Assembly (NCBI RefSeq): GCF_018860565.1 | Contig: NZ_JAHKPS010000005.1 | Location: 1 to 64,000 of the forward strand | Source: Winogradskyella psychrotolerans | GTDB lineage: Bacteria; Bacteroidota; Bacteroidia; Flavobacteriales; Flavobacteriaceae | DNA: 64,000 nucleotides | Direction: 5' to 3' | Shown: one piece after another, positions 23,780 through 33,773 of the stretch | How positions within the stretch are numbered: position 1 is the stretch's first letter | Layout of the letters: every line of letters begins with the position of its first letter | Program-made: the position numbers and the translations under genes | The notes under the pieces: generated by a model | What the model was told of the DNA's origin: nothing | The model's database searches: none | Seen by the model: the letters and a program-made list of their open reading frames with translations, nothing else

Positions 23780-24952
23780 AGCTATCCAATTTAAAATTGC
23801 TTCGCTACGCTTCGCGCCATTATTTTTTTTGAAAAGAAAAAAGATAGCCATAGTTGTTGTGGCGTGGGTAAGGCTGTCAAGGTTTTTGGATAAAAGTTTT
23901 TTGAGTTGAATGTCTAAATCAAAAGAAAAAGGGTATTGAAAAAAGTTTTATTCAAAACCCGTAGGGCTTGACCTTTATAGCCTTGTGCGGTTGGCAGAGG
24001 TAGCCACATATATTTGCCATTTTTTTTTATTTTAATATTTCAAATCGGTTTAAACTTGATTCAATTTACTTTTAACTTTTCTGGGGAATTAACACTTAAA
24101 AAAATAGGTTTCAGTTCGTATTTGAGCGTTGGATGAAGCGTTTGTATGGGTAGCGTTTTAAATAGTTGTTTGATAAAACAGCATTTAAACAAGCTACTTA
24201 TACAGGACTTTTAGACAATAGCTTATTGCTTTTTTGAGGCACGATAAAAAGTAATGTGCTATGGCGTAATACTACATATTATAAACCTATTTTTTTATAA
24301 CCGCTGACTTGGGTGGTTGGGAAAAGTGGTCTTTAATATTTGTTAACGAAATGAAACAAACAAAGACTTGAGGTAAGGAATACTTGGACTTAACGATGGT
24401 TTTGTGCAGATGAATGAGATAACGAATATTATAATAAATTAACGTTACCCTTTGAATGTTCGACTGTTTAATGTTTGTTCAAAATGTAGTTAGAAGTTCG
24501 GATGTGAGCGTTGGAATAGCGGATATTTAGCTCGTTTCATTTTTATTTTAAATTAATGTACTCGTGAATATCCACAGTTTAATTTTAGTTCCGATTTGTG
24601 CGGATGGTGAGTGGATATTTTACATAATAGCAGTTATAGCGACGAAAATATAATAACACGCCGTAGGCAACCTCTGAAAGGATTTTTGCTCCTATAACTT
24701 CTATTATGTAACATAGCTTGGGATTGGTTTTGTGGCGGAATAGTTGTTTTGAACGTTGGCAATAGCTCTTTGCTTTTTTATTGTACCAATTTATTAAAAT
24801 GGATACTTTTAAATAAAAAAAGAAATGTGCTATTATAGCGCTGGCTACAAGTATTATGACATAAAACCAATTATGTATTGGCGTGCGGAACAACACAAAA
24901 GACAGAGGATTTTGAGGTACGAAAAAACTGGGTTTTGGGTTGTGGGGAATAA
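23780..24952. other. Long gap without a convincing gene
   Basis: About 1.2 kb. Contains a palindrome TTGCTTCGCTACGCTTCG (about 23800), a phrase GCGGTTGGCAGAGGTAGCC (23978-23996), and an imperfect direct repeat TTCGTATTTGAGCGTTGGA (24115-24133) / TTCGGATGTGAGCGTTGGA (24496-24514). Open frames here (24585-24983 and others) have atypical composition, so I call none. It may hold the left end or an origin region of the island. Confidence 0.4.
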
Positions 24953-24982
24953 AAAAAGAGCCTTCCGAAAAAGACTCTTTCA
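24952..24982 (-). terminator. Terminator of the copper/silver operon
   Basis: On the - strand, AAAGAGTCTTTTTCGGAAGG leads into CTCTTTTTTTATTC: arms AAAGAG and CTCTTT followed by a T run, just past the stop codon at 24990. Confidence 0.7.
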
Positions 24983-24989
24983 TTATTGC

Positions 24990-25484
24990 TTAATGGTCGT
25001 GATTTGAATGGTCATCACTTTTTTCTTCACCAGATTGATTCATCATCATTTCGTGGTCGTATTTACAGCAACCTGGTAAACCATCATATGCTTCTTCATC
25101 ACCTGCAATTTTTTCGGTATCATATCCTGAAGCTGCGATTGCTTTATGGATTGCCATTGCATCGGTTTTTGTATCATCAAAAGACACGTCAATCTTCTTT
25201 TTATCGACATCCCAATTAGCACTTGCTACGCCTTCAACACCGTTAGCTGCTTCTTCGATAGTGTTTTTACACATTCCGCAATTTCCTCTTACACCAAAAG
25301 ACAGGTCTGTGATTGCCATATCTTTTGACATTTCAGTAGTTGTGGTTTCTGTTTCTTTTTTGGTTTCGTTTTTACAACTTGTAAAACCTAATGCTGCTAT
25401 TACAGCTACACTTAAAATTACTTTTTTACTCACGTCGATTACATTTTTGTTTTTGTGTTCGTGATTTTTCTTTGAAAAATTCAT
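24990..25484 (-). CDS. HMA-domain lipoprotein (copper/silver module)
   Basis: 164 residues. A lipoprotein signal (VILSVAVIAALGFTSC) is followed by a heavy-metal-associated domain with CGMCKNTI (CxxC) at about residues 69-76, and a His-rich tail DDHSNHDH, with DGLPGCCKYDHEMM before it. Expected to bind copper or silver at the cell envelope and hand it to the efflux pump. Last gene of the operon after the adaptor, 32 bases downstream. Confidence 0.8.
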   Translation of the reverse strand: MNFSKKNHEHKNKNVIDVSKKVILSVAVIAALGFTSCKNETKKETETTTTEMSKDMAITDLSFGVRGNCGMCKNTIEEAANGVEGVASANWDVDKKKIDVSFDDTKTDAMAIHKAIAASGYDTEKIAGDEEAYDGLPGCCKYDHEMMMNQSGEEKSDDHSNHDH

Positions 25485-25516
25485 TGTTTCAAATTTAATT
25501 GTTATTACTTGATTTT

Positions 25517-27295
25517 TTATTCTATTACTTGTTTTACTTCACCACAGGTTAGCATTGCTTCGCCAAAGTATGGATTGATTACTTTTTCTTCTTTACTCAA
25601 CCAATATGCACCATTGTTGTTATCTGACATTGGACAAAATTCTACATAGACCTTTTCATTGATACCAAATAGTTGAACAGCATTGATTAGATGTGATGAT
25701 AAATGTTTAAAATGGTCTCTTTGTGATTTTATATCGGATGTTTCAGAAATTGAGGTTGCAGAAGATTTTATTTCGCCTTCTAATGACATCCAATGGTTAT
25801 GCGCCTTATTATCTGACAACAATTTCATATCTACTTTGTTCAATTTATTTAATAAAGTTGTTGCGTTTGCTGAAGTACTTTTTGAATCTTCTTTTACTAA
25901 AGCATCTTTTAAATTGATATACGCATTGAAAACAGCTTTTAACTGCTCTTGAAATTTCGCTGACACTTTCAAACGCTCATTCATATTAGTGTGGTCACTT
26001 TCTTTGTTAGAAGCATTGTTATCCATACCTAAATGACCTTCGTGTCCCGTCATTACTTTACCACCTTCTTTATTCATCATAGACTTTTTGCCTTGTAATT
26101 GTGCAGCTGCATCAACCGTAAATGTTCCGTTAGTCACTATTTCATTTCCAGCAAATATACCTTCTACAACTTCATATTCATTACCAATTTGATTGCCTAA
26201 TTTAATTTCAACCATTTCAAAAATAGGTTGGTCTGGATTTGTTTTGAGGTACACCACAGAACGTTCACCTGTCCATAACACAGAAGATGTAGGAATTGTC
26301 AATAGGTCTTCATTTTTAGCTGTACTGCCTTCAATATTTGCGGTTACAAACATCCCAGGTTTAAATACATCGTCCTTATTGCTTAAAACAACACGTAAGG
26401 TTACAGTTCTTGTTTTTGTGTTTAAAACTGGGTCAATGAAATCAACTTTACCTTTAAACTCTTTATTAGGATAAGCATTGGTTGTTATCATCACTTCCTG
26501 TCCTTTTTTAAAGCGGTCAATCTGATTTTCATACACATCAAAATTTCCCCAAACTGTGTTGAGATTGGCGATTTTTAATAAGGGTTGACCTTGTTTGATA
26601 TAATCACCTTGCTCTACCAATTTTTCTGTAACAGTACCCGAAAAGGTTGCATAAACAGGAAAATTTTCTTTCACTTTTCCTGTTTCTTCAATCTGATTGA
26701 TTTGATTTTCAGAGAGCTTCCATAACTTCAGTTTATTACGGACTGCTTTGTATAAAGCAGGTTGTGATTCTTTTAAAGATGCTGCTGTAATTAATTCTTG
26801 TTGTGCTGCATACAATTCGGGTGAATAAATGGTTGCCAATAATTGACCTTTACGAACTTCTTCGCCTGTAAAACTCACATTCAAACGTTCAATTCTTCCA
26901 GCGAAATAACTTACCTGTACTGCATTGGCTTCTTCGTTTTCAGCAATTTTACCGGATAATTTGATAGTATTGCCTTCAACATTGCCTTTACCAACAATAG
27001 ATGTTTGAATATTAGCTAAAGCCATAGCATTTTCGGTCAATTTGAATTGGTCTGCTAATAAACCATCACTTCCACCATCAGCAGGAATTAAATCCATACC
27101 ACAAATAGGACAATCGCCTGGTTCTGGTTGCATAATTTGTGGATGCATAGAACACGTCCACATTTGATTGGTTGCTGCAACCGCATCGTGATTATGGTCT
27201 GTTCCTTCTTTTGATGAGCCACCAAAAAGCAACCAACCCAATAACACACCTACTACGAGTATGCCAATATATATGACTATTTTATTATTTTTCAT
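25517..27295 (-). CDS. cusB: CusB-like periplasmic adaptor with metal-binding domains
   Basis: 592 residues. N-terminal membrane helix (residues 7-25), then a heavy-metal-binding domain MWTCSMHPQIMQPEPGDCPICGMDL (about 46-70), the biotinyl-lipoyl/HlyD core with NIQTSIVGKGNVEGN, ATIYSPELYAAQQEL and PVYATFSGTV, and a C-terminal DUF3347 domain (about 440-592, ending FCPMSDNNNGAYWLSKEEKVINPYFG). The adaptor links the RND pump to the outer-membrane channel. Stop overlaps nothing; 11-base overlap with the DUF305 gene upstream. Confidence 0.9.
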   Translation of the reverse strand: MKNNKIVIYIGILVVGVLLGWLLFGGSSKEGTDHNHDAVAATNQMWTCSMHPQIMQPEPGDCPICGMDLIPADGGSDGLLADQFKLTENAMALANIQTSIVGKGNVEGNTIKLSGKIAENEEANAVQVSYFAGRIERLNVSFTGEEVRKGQLLATIYSPELYAAQQELITAASLKESQPALYKAVRNKLKLWKLSENQINQIEETGKVKENFPVYATFSGTVTEKLVEQGDYIKQGQPLLKIANLNTVWGNFDVYENQIDRFKKGQEVMITTNAYPNKEFKGKVDFIDPVLNTKTRTVTLRVVLSNKDDVFKPGMFVTANIEGSTAKNEDLLTIPTSSVLWTGERSVVYLKTNPDQPIFEMVEIKLGNQIGNEYEVVEGIFAGNEIVTNGTFTVDAAAQLQGKKSMMNKEGGKVMTGHEGHLGMDNNASNKESDHTNMNERLKVSAKFQEQLKAVFNAYINLKDALVKEDSKSTSANATTLLNKLNKVDMKLLSDNKAHNHWMSLEGEIKSSATSISETSDIKSQRDHFKHLSSHLINAVQLFGINEKVYVEFCPMSDNNNGAYWLSKEEKVINPYFGEAMLTCGEVKQVIE

Positions 27296-27767
27296 TCTCT
27301 AATCGTTTTATCATTGCTTTCATTTCTTTTATTTCTTTACGTTGTGCTTTTATAATGTCTTCTGCTAATTTCTTAACTTCTGGGTCTTGAATATCTGCTC
27401 TTTCACTTGTTAAAATAGCGATAGAATGATGTGGTATCATTGCTTTCATCCAAAGGATATCACCAATAATTGGTGCTTGTGTTCTCACCAACCCTAATGC
27501 ACCTACAAACAGAATAAAACTACCTGCGAGTATGGCGATATTCTTCTTTTTGTCGTTATACATTTTTCGCATAAAAAACCACATTATTACTGCCATTGTT
27601 GAAATTCCTAAACACGTCATATAGAATCGTGTTAAACTAAACCATACGTGGTCTATGGAATAGGTGTTTAAATACATTGTGATGTACATTGCTACAAATG
27701 AGCAAGCCAGCATTATAAAGAAGGTTTTGTAGTTTCCTTTGTTTGAGTGTTTTTTTGAATTTTCCAT
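27285..27767 (-). CDS. DUF305 membrane protein
   Basis: 160 residues. Three to four membrane helices (about residues 14-34, 45-64 and 75-94) then the DUF305 segment MKAMIPHHSIAILTSERADIQDPEVKKLAEDIIKAQRKEI with the HH pair. This family is often found with copper resistance genes. Whether it binds copper is not known to me. Confidence 0.85.
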   Translation of the reverse strand: MENSKKHSNKGNYKTFFIMLACSFVAMYITMYLNTYSIDHVWFSLTRFYMTCLGISTMAVIMWFFMRKMYNDKKKNIAILAGSFILFVGALGLVRTQAPIIGDILWMKAMIPHHSIAILTSERADIQDPEVKKLAEDIIKAQRKEIKEMKAMIKRLENEK

Positions 27768-27778
27768 AATTTTTGATT

Positions 27779-28510
27779 TTAAAAGATTAACATTAAACTT
27801 GCCATAACAATCATAATTGCATTCTCTATAAATGTGGCTTCAGTCATAGGTAATTTTAAAGCAGTACCCAAACACGCACATCGAATTGATTTTTTGTCCA
27901 ATAATGTTTTTGTTACTCCAATAGTTGTTATCCCTAATACTATTAGTGTAATTATTAAGGCTATATTGATTTCAAACCGCATTAAAAACATCAGTCCTAA
28001 AGCTGTTTCAATAAAAGGATAAACTTTCCCATAAAAAGGGACACGTTTAGCTAAAGGGTCGTACATACGGAAGGATTCAGGAAAGCCTTTTAAATCTAAC
28101 ATCTTGAAAAAACTAAACACGATGTAAAATAACCCCATAAAGTCAAGCATAAACGCGTTCCATCTCCAATTTTTATAATGTAATAATACACTTGCAGTTG
28201 CTATATAAAAAATGATAAGCAATAAAGGTTTTAGCTGTTGTAATTTGCTTTTTTCTTCTTCCATAGGCATTGCCGACATACTTGAAGATGCAAACACATT
28301 CTTCTCATTCTTTTCAGATAAAGTATACTTTTCTGGTAATGCTTTTTGTAGTATATCAGTTGAAATATGTTTATTCATTTTCACTTCTGCCTCACCTTTT
28401 TCAAGATTAACAGACACCTCTGATACGTGGTCTATTTTACTCAAATATTTCTCGACGGAAGCCTTACAGTTATTGCAAGTCATTCCCGCAATCTTATATG
28501 TGTGTTTCAT
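27779..28510 (-). CDS. HMA domain fused to MauE/DoxX-like membrane protein
   Basis: 243 residues. HMA domain at residues 1-68 with GMTCNNCKASVEKYL (CxxC); then four membrane helices, with RCACLGTALKLPMTEATFIENA near the end, the MauE-like cysteine motif. Suggested to move electrons or metal at the membrane. The stop overlaps the start of the TolC gene by one base. Confidence 0.8.
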   Translation of the reverse strand: MKHTYKIAGMTCNNCKASVEKYLSKIDHVSEVSVNLEKGEAEVKMNKHISTDILQKALPEKYTLSEKNEKNVFASSSMSAMPMEEEKSKLQQLKPLLLIIFYIATASVLLHYKNWRWNAFMLDFMGLFYIVFSFFKMLDLKGFPESFRMYDPLAKRVPFYGKVYPFIETALGLMFLMRFEINIALIITLIVLGITTIGVTKTLLDKKSIRCACLGTALKLPMTEATFIENAIMIVMASLMLIF

Positions 28511-29736
28511 TATTGCTGTGTTAAATAATTAATAATCGTTGATTGAACATAATAAGTTCTAATTGATTCTATTTGGTTCATTTGAAACTTTAGTTGTAGT
28601 TCTTGAATATCCAAAACATCATTAAAATCAATCGTTCCTGTTTCATAGCTTTTGATTAAAATATCTTCTGCATCTTTAGCTTGCTGTAGGTTTTTTGTTT
28701 GAGTAGCATAACTTATTCTTGCAGAAATGCGTTCATTATTTGCTTTGTCTAAAAGCGTTTCCAATGCATTTAAACGTTCCTGTTTTTGGACCGTAATTTC
28801 CTGCTGTTGCAAATCATTTTGTTTGGTCTGTGATTTATATTTCTTATTGAAAATTGGGATAGATACCGAAACCATTGGCATTACAATATCCTTTCCGTTA
28901 TCGCTGAAATCCATATTTGGTCTTTCAGCAACATTGATATAATCTAATCCAAAACCAATCATTGGACTGCTTTCTTTTTGATTTAATAATTCTGATTGCT
29001 CTATGGATTTATAAAGTTTATCATATTTCAGCAATTCAGGATGTAATGCTAAATTTTCAGAATTAATATCAAAGTCATCTGAAGGTATCATTAAACTATC
29101 TACCACATTCAAGCTAACATCATTATCTCTATTCAATAAATTATTGAAGTTAGTTTGTTCTGCTAAAAATTGTTGTTGCAATACATCTTTTAATTGTTGC
29201 ATTTCGTTTTGACGCATTTGCAATCGCAACACATCTACTGCGGATGCTTTACCAACCTCAACAGAAGTTAATGCCAACGTCTCATAAGTTTCTAATAGTT
29301 TGATGTTTTCAGTTAAAACCTTTTGCTTTGCTTTGTTGGCGTATAGATTATAATAGGATTGTGATACCGAAGCCATTAGTTTTCGCTTTGCGATAACAAT
29401 GTCCTCGTATTTAGCATCTGCCAATGAACTCACATAGTTTTCTCTTGATATAATGGTTCCGAACCACGGTAACATTTGTTTAGCAGATACTTTAAAGCGT
29501 TGTGCTCCTGTTCGTGTTTCTGGTTCACTTACAAAATATCCTACACCAAATTCAGTATTAGGAATGGTATTGACTTCGTTTACTTTTTCAGAAGCTCTTT
29601 TGTATTGTAATTCAAACTTTTGAATTTCTGGATTGTTTGTTAAGGCTTCATCTATAAGTATTTCTAATTGTTGTGCATTTCCAATGAGAACAAAGAATAA
29701 CGAACAAAGAATAAAGACTGATTTTATCTGTTTCAT
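28510..29736 (-). CDS. TolC-family outer-membrane channel
   Basis: 408 residues. Signal peptide, then two alpha-barrel repeats: NPEIQKFELQYKRASEKVNEVNTIPNTEFGVGYFVSEPETRTG and the matching second half ANNERISARISYATQTKNLQQAKDAEDILIKSYETGTIDFNDVLDIQEL. Channel partner of the CusA pump. ATGA overlap with cusA upstream. Confidence 0.9.
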   Translation of the reverse strand: MKQIKSVFILCSLFFVLIGNAQQLEILIDEALTNNPEIQKFELQYKRASEKVNEVNTIPNTEFGVGYFVSEPETRTGAQRFKVSAKQMLPWFGTIISRENYVSSLADAKYEDIVIAKRKLMASVSQSYYNLYANKAKQKVLTENIKLLETYETLALTSVEVGKASAVDVLRLQMRQNEMQQLKDVLQQQFLAEQTNFNNLLNRDNDVSLNVVDSLMIPSDDFDINSENLALHPELLKYDKLYKSIEQSELLNQKESSPMIGFGLDYINVAERPNMDFSDNGKDIVMPMVSVSIPIFNKKYKSQTKQNDLQQQEITVQKQERLNALETLLDKANNERISARISYATQTKNLQQAKDAEDILIKSYETGTIDFNDVLDIQELQLKFQMNQIESIRTYYVQSTIINYLTQQ

Positions 29737-32700
29737 TTTACAGTTCTTTTAAGTTGAAATTCGGCTTTCCAGCTATATAATACTGGAACTACAAATAAGG
29801 TTATTAAGGCTATAAGCATTCCACCAAAACTTGGTATTGCCATAGGTATCATTATATCGCTTCCTCGACCTGTAGAGGTTAATACTGGTAATAATGCTAA
29901 AATGGTTGTAGCTGTAGTCATTAAACAGGGTCTGATTCGTTTTTCTCCTGCTTCCACTATGGATGCTCTAATTTCCTTTTTATTCTCTGGTGTATTTCTA
30001 TCAAAAGTTTGCGTTAAATAGGTTGCCATTACCACACCGTCATCGGTTGCAATTCCGAATAGTGCAATAAACCCAACCCAAACAGCAACACTTAAATTAA
30101 TTGGGTGCATTTGGAACAAGTCACGTAGATTTTCGCCAAAGAAATTGAAGTTTAAAAACCATCCCTGACCATACAGCCATATCATAATAAAGCCTCCTGC
30201 AAAGGCTACTGCAATACCTGTGAATACCATTAATGATGTCCCTACTGAACGAAACTGGAAATACAAAATCAAGAAAATTATTGCCAATGCTAAAGGAACG
30301 ACAACCGATAAAGTTTTTTCTGCTCTTAACTGATTTTCGTACGTTCCTGTAAATTGGTAGTTAATACCTTTTGGAACTATCAATTCACCAGAATCTATCT
30401 TTTCTTGGATTAAGGCTTGTGCATTTTCTACGACATTGATTTCTGCAAAGCCATCTAATTTATCAAACAAGACATAACCTACCAAAAAAGTATCTTCACT
30501 TTTAATGACTTGTGGACCTTGTTCGTATCTTATAGTTGCCAATTCGCTTAATGGCACAGGACTACCTTTTTCAACTGGCACATAAATCTGTTTTAAATCG
30601 GTTGGGTTTGCACGTAATTCTCTTGGGTATCGTACACGAACACCATAACGCTCTCTACCTTCTACCGTTTGGGTTAAGACCACACCACCAACTGCTACTT
30701 TTAATACATCTTGAACATCTTGTATCGAAATGCCATAACGTGCAATTTTCTCTCTATCAATATCAATTAACAAATAGGGTTTACCAACAATACGGTCTGC
30801 AAAAACAGCTTCTTTTTTAACACCTTCAGCTTCCTTAATGATGTTTTCTAATTGCACACCAAACGCTTCAATCTGCTTTAAGTCTTGACCTTTTACTTTA
30901 ATTCCCATAGGTGCTCGCATTCCTGTTTGAAGCATCACTAATCGGGTTTCAATAGGTTGTAGTTTTGGTGCAGATGTAACACCTGGTAACTTTGTAACTC
31001 TTACGATTTCATTCCAAATATCGTCTGGTGATTGTATTTCTGGTCGCCAATTACGGTAGAACTCGCCATCATCGTCTGGAATGAGTTGTTCTTTTGCATT
31101 AAGAGATTGCCACGCTTCACTCTGTTCCGCTCGCAATGACATTCCGTTTTTTAACACATATTCACCATCATCATTCACTTTATAACGTTGGCGTTCTCTG
31201 TTTTCATTCAGCATATATTCTGGTTTGTACTGAATGATATTTTCATACATCGACAAAGGTGCTGGGTCTAAAGCTGATTCTGTTCTTCCTGCCTTACCAA
31301 CTACGGTTTCAATCTCTGGAATACTGGCGACAGCCATATCCAATTGCTGTAAAACACGTTTGTTTTCTTCTACGCCAGAATGAGGCATCGAGGTTGGCAT
31401 TAGCAAAAATGAGCCTTCATTTAATGATGGCATAAACTCTTTACCAGTGTTTTTCATAATGAAAAAACCTGCAATTACAATAGCCGTTGGTACAGATAAA
31501 AACAACAATTTATTATCTAAACACCACCTTAAAATACGTGTGTAATATTTGATGAATAATGAGAAAATACCTAATAAACCAAAGCAAATAACACTAACGA
31601 AAATGAGATTCCAGAAAATGCTTTTATCAACACCTAATGGTCTCCAATATTCTGCTAACAAGAATACTATTGCTGATGCTGAAATAATAATATTAATAAG
31701 GTTAGCTTGCTTGTCTGTTATCTTATTTTGAAGATTGAGAAGTGCGGTAATTCCAAAAGCTATTAATATCAACCCTAACCAATACCCATAGATAATTGCA
31801 GCGATACCTAACGCTATTAAAACACCATTTAAAACATATTTAAAAGTGTTTTTGATGTTTTTCTTTCTGAATAAAAATGCAGCAAACGGTGGAATTAAAA
31901 ACAACGCTACTATTATAGAAGCTGTTAATGCAAAAGTCTTTGTGAAGGCTAATGGTCTGAATAGTTTTCCTTCCGCTCCAATCATTGTAAATACAGGAAT
32001 GAAACTGATAATAGTTGTCATAACTGCGGTCACGATTGCGCCAGACACTTCAGCCGTTGCGTTATAGACTACTGTGTTAATTGGGATGAGATTCCCACTT
32101 TCGTGGGAACGATTCTCGTCTAAATGTCGAATTATATTTTCTGAAAGGATAACACCAACATCTACCATTGTACCAATAGCAATTGCAATCCCAGATAATG
32201 CGACAATGTTGGCATCTACACCAAAGAGTTTCATTGCAATAAATACCATTAAAACTGCAACAGGTAATAGTCCAGAAATTAGTACGGAAGCTCGAAGATT
32301 AAACACCATAATAATTATTACTAAAATGGTAATCAATATTTCAAGAGTTAAGGCTTCGTTAAGTGTGCCTAATGTTTCTTGTATCAATTCTGTTCTATCG
32401 TAAAAAGGCACTATGGTTACTTGTGAGGTTCTACCATCCGATAATACTTTTGAAGGTAATCCTGCACTTAATTCATTAATTTTTTCCTTTACGTTATTGA
32501 TGACTTCCATTGGGTTTGCGCCATAACGAGCCACCACAACAGCACCAACAACCTCTGCACCTTCTTTATCTAATAATCCACGTCTTGTTGCAGGACCTAA
32601 TGAAACTTTACCAATATCCTTTATCCTAATTGAAGTATAATCTCCTGAAGTGACTACTGCATTTTCGATGTCTGAAATGGATTTCACATAACCCAAACCA

Positions 32701-33449
32701 CGAACTAAATATTCGGCTTGGTTAATTTCCAATGTTTGTGCACCAATGTCTTTATTGCTTTCCTTAACTGCTTTTACAACTTGGTTTAAACCAATGTCGT
32801 ATTGACGCATCAATTCTGGATTCACGTCCACTTGATATTCCTGAACATAGCCACCAATAGAAGCAACCTCTGAAACACCACTTGCAGAGGACAACGCATA
32901 CTTTACATAGTAATCCTGAATACTGCGTAACTCTTGCAAATCCCAACCACCAGTTACATTTCCGTTGTCGTCACGTCCTTCAAGCGTGTACCAAAATATT
33001 TGTCCTAATCCTGTGGCATCGGGACCCAAAGCAGGATTAACACCTTCGGGTAATAAACCACTTGGTAAGGAATTAAGTTTTTCGAGAATACGACTTCTAC
33101 TCCAGTAAAATTCTATGTTTTCTTCAAAAATGATATAGATACTTGAAAAACCGAACATAGAGGAACTACGAATGGTTTTTACACCTGGAATACCGAGTAA
33201 AGATGTTGTGAGTGGATAGGTGATTTGGTCTTCTATATCTTGTGGTGAGCGACCATCCCATTTAGTAAATACTATTTGTTGGTTTTCACCTATATCTGGA
33301 ATGGCATCTACAGCAACTGGGTTACTTGGTAAAAATCCTGTATCCCAATTAAAAGGTGCATTTACTGTTCCCCATCCTACGAAAAGGACGAGAAGTAGTA
33401 CTGCAACGAGTTTATTCTCGATGAGAAATTTGATTGCTTTATTAAGCAT
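29733..33449 (-). CDS. cusA: CusA-like RND copper/silver efflux pump, with two repeat-derived insertions
   Basis: 1238 residues, longer than usual (about 1040). RND layout: 12 membrane helices, two periplasmic loops, the DGVVMATYL-type fourth helix region. SGLLPEGVNPALGPDATGLGQIFWY and the paired methionine clusters (MPTSMPHSG, QTGMRAPMGIKVKG) indicate copper/silver. Two segments look like genome repeats inserted in frame: SLRAEQSEAWQSLNAKEQ (about residues 768-783) and HLDENRSHESGNLIPIN (about 443-459). Exports copper or silver from the periplasm using the proton gradient. Confidence 0.9.
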   Translation of the reverse strand: MLNKAIKFLIENKLVAVLLLVLFVGWGTVNAPFNWDTGFLPSNPVAVDAIPDIGENQQIVFTKWDGRSPQDIEDQITYPLTTSLLGIPGVKTIRSSSMFGFSSIYIIFEENIEFYWSRSRILEKLNSLPSGLLPEGVNPALGPDATGLGQIFWYTLEGRDDNGNVTGGWDLQELRSIQDYYVKYALSSASGVSEVASIGGYVQEYQVDVNPELMRQYDIGLNQVVKAVKESNKDIGAQTLEINQAEYLVRGLGYVKSISDIENAVVTSGDYTSIRIKDIGKVSLGPATRRGLLDKEGAEVVGAVVVARYGANPMEVINNVKEKINELSAGLPSKVLSDGRTSQVTIVPFYDRTELIQETLGTLNEALTLEILITILVIIIMVFNLRASVLISGLLPVAVLMVFIAMKLFGVDANIVALSGIAIAIGTMVDVGVILSENIIRHLDENRSHESGNLIPINTVVYNATAEVSGAIVTAVMTTIISFIPVFTMIGAEGKLFRPLAFTKTFALTASIIVALFLIPPFAAFLFRKKNIKNTFKYVLNGVLIALGIAAIIYGYWLGLILIAFGITALLNLQNKITDKQANLINIIISASAIVFLLAEYWRPLGVDKSIFWNLIFVSVICFGLLGIFSLFIKYYTRILRWCLDNKLLFLSVPTAIVIAGFFIMKNTGKEFMPSLNEGSFLLMPTSMPHSGVEENKRVLQQLDMAVASIPEIETVVGKAGRTESALDPAPLSMYENIIQYKPEYMLNENRERQRYKVNDDGEYVLKNGMSLRAEQSEAWQSLNAKEQLIPDDDGEFYRNWRPEIQSPDDIWNEIVRVTKLPGVTSAPKLQPIETRLVMLQTGMRAPMGIKVKGQDLKQIEAFGVQLENIIKEAEGVKKEAVFADRIVGKPYLLIDIDREKIARYGISIQDVQDVLKVAVGGVVLTQTVEGRERYGVRVRYPRELRANPTDLKQIYVPVEKGSPVPLSELATIRYEQGPQVIKSEDTFLVGYVLFDKLDGFAEINVVENAQALIQEKIDSGELIVPKGINYQFTGTYENQLRAEKTLSVVVPLALAIIFLILYFQFRSVGTSLMVFTGIAVAFAGGFIMIWLYGQGWFLNFNFFGENLRDLFQMHPINLSVAVWVGFIALFGIATDDGVVMATYLTQTFDRNTPENKKEIRASIVEAGEKRIRPCLMTTATTILALLPVLTSTGRGSDIMIPMAIPSFGGMLIALITLFVVPVLYSWKAEFQLKRTVK
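31100..31146. repeat. Palindromic interspersed repeat inside cusA
   Basis: GAGATTGCCACGCTTCACTC, then GTTCCGCTCGCAATGAC is a repeat I know to be frequent between genes in Bacteroidetes. Here it is read in frame and adds about 15 residues to the pump without breaking it. Confidence 0.7.
32086..32118. repeat. Second palindromic repeat inside cusA
   Basis: GATTCCCACTTTCGTGGGAA forms a hairpin (TTCCCAC/GTGGGAA). It is a short palindromic type common between Flavobacteriia genes and here lies in the coding frame. Confidence 0.6.
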
Positions 33450-33773
33450 AAAATTTGATTATTAAACAGTTAGACATTGGTAGAATACCTGATAAACTTC
33501 AAAATAATCGATTGAATTAGTTTACTCACATCTATTCTATAGCATAAATAGGTGTTCGTGATGTGCTTCGCAGTTCTATTTCCTTTATATTTCAATATAA
33601 AATAGAACCGTAACTTTGGCTATGCTTATATTTTCTATTTCATCTAAAGAAAATATAATTCAAATTCACTATCAATCATTTTAAAATTCATTCGGTATTA
33701 AGAAAACACCGAATACAGCAAATTATCCTTACAACATTGCTGTCATAGGATAAAAGAGTCTATTGTTTAAAAA
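33450..33773. other. 324-base gap between cusA and the HYC gene
   Basis: Holds the inverted repeat TTATATTTTCT/AGAAAATATAA (33627-33637 and 33649-33659) and a TTTATATTTCAATATAAA palindrome at about 33584-33601. Probably the cusA promoter region and the end of the upstream transcript. No gene seen. Confidence 0.4.

Noticed and set aside
24585..24983. 132-residue open frame on the - strand
   Set aside because: Overlaps the terminator of the next operon and has a low-complexity, aromatic-rich translation with no motif.
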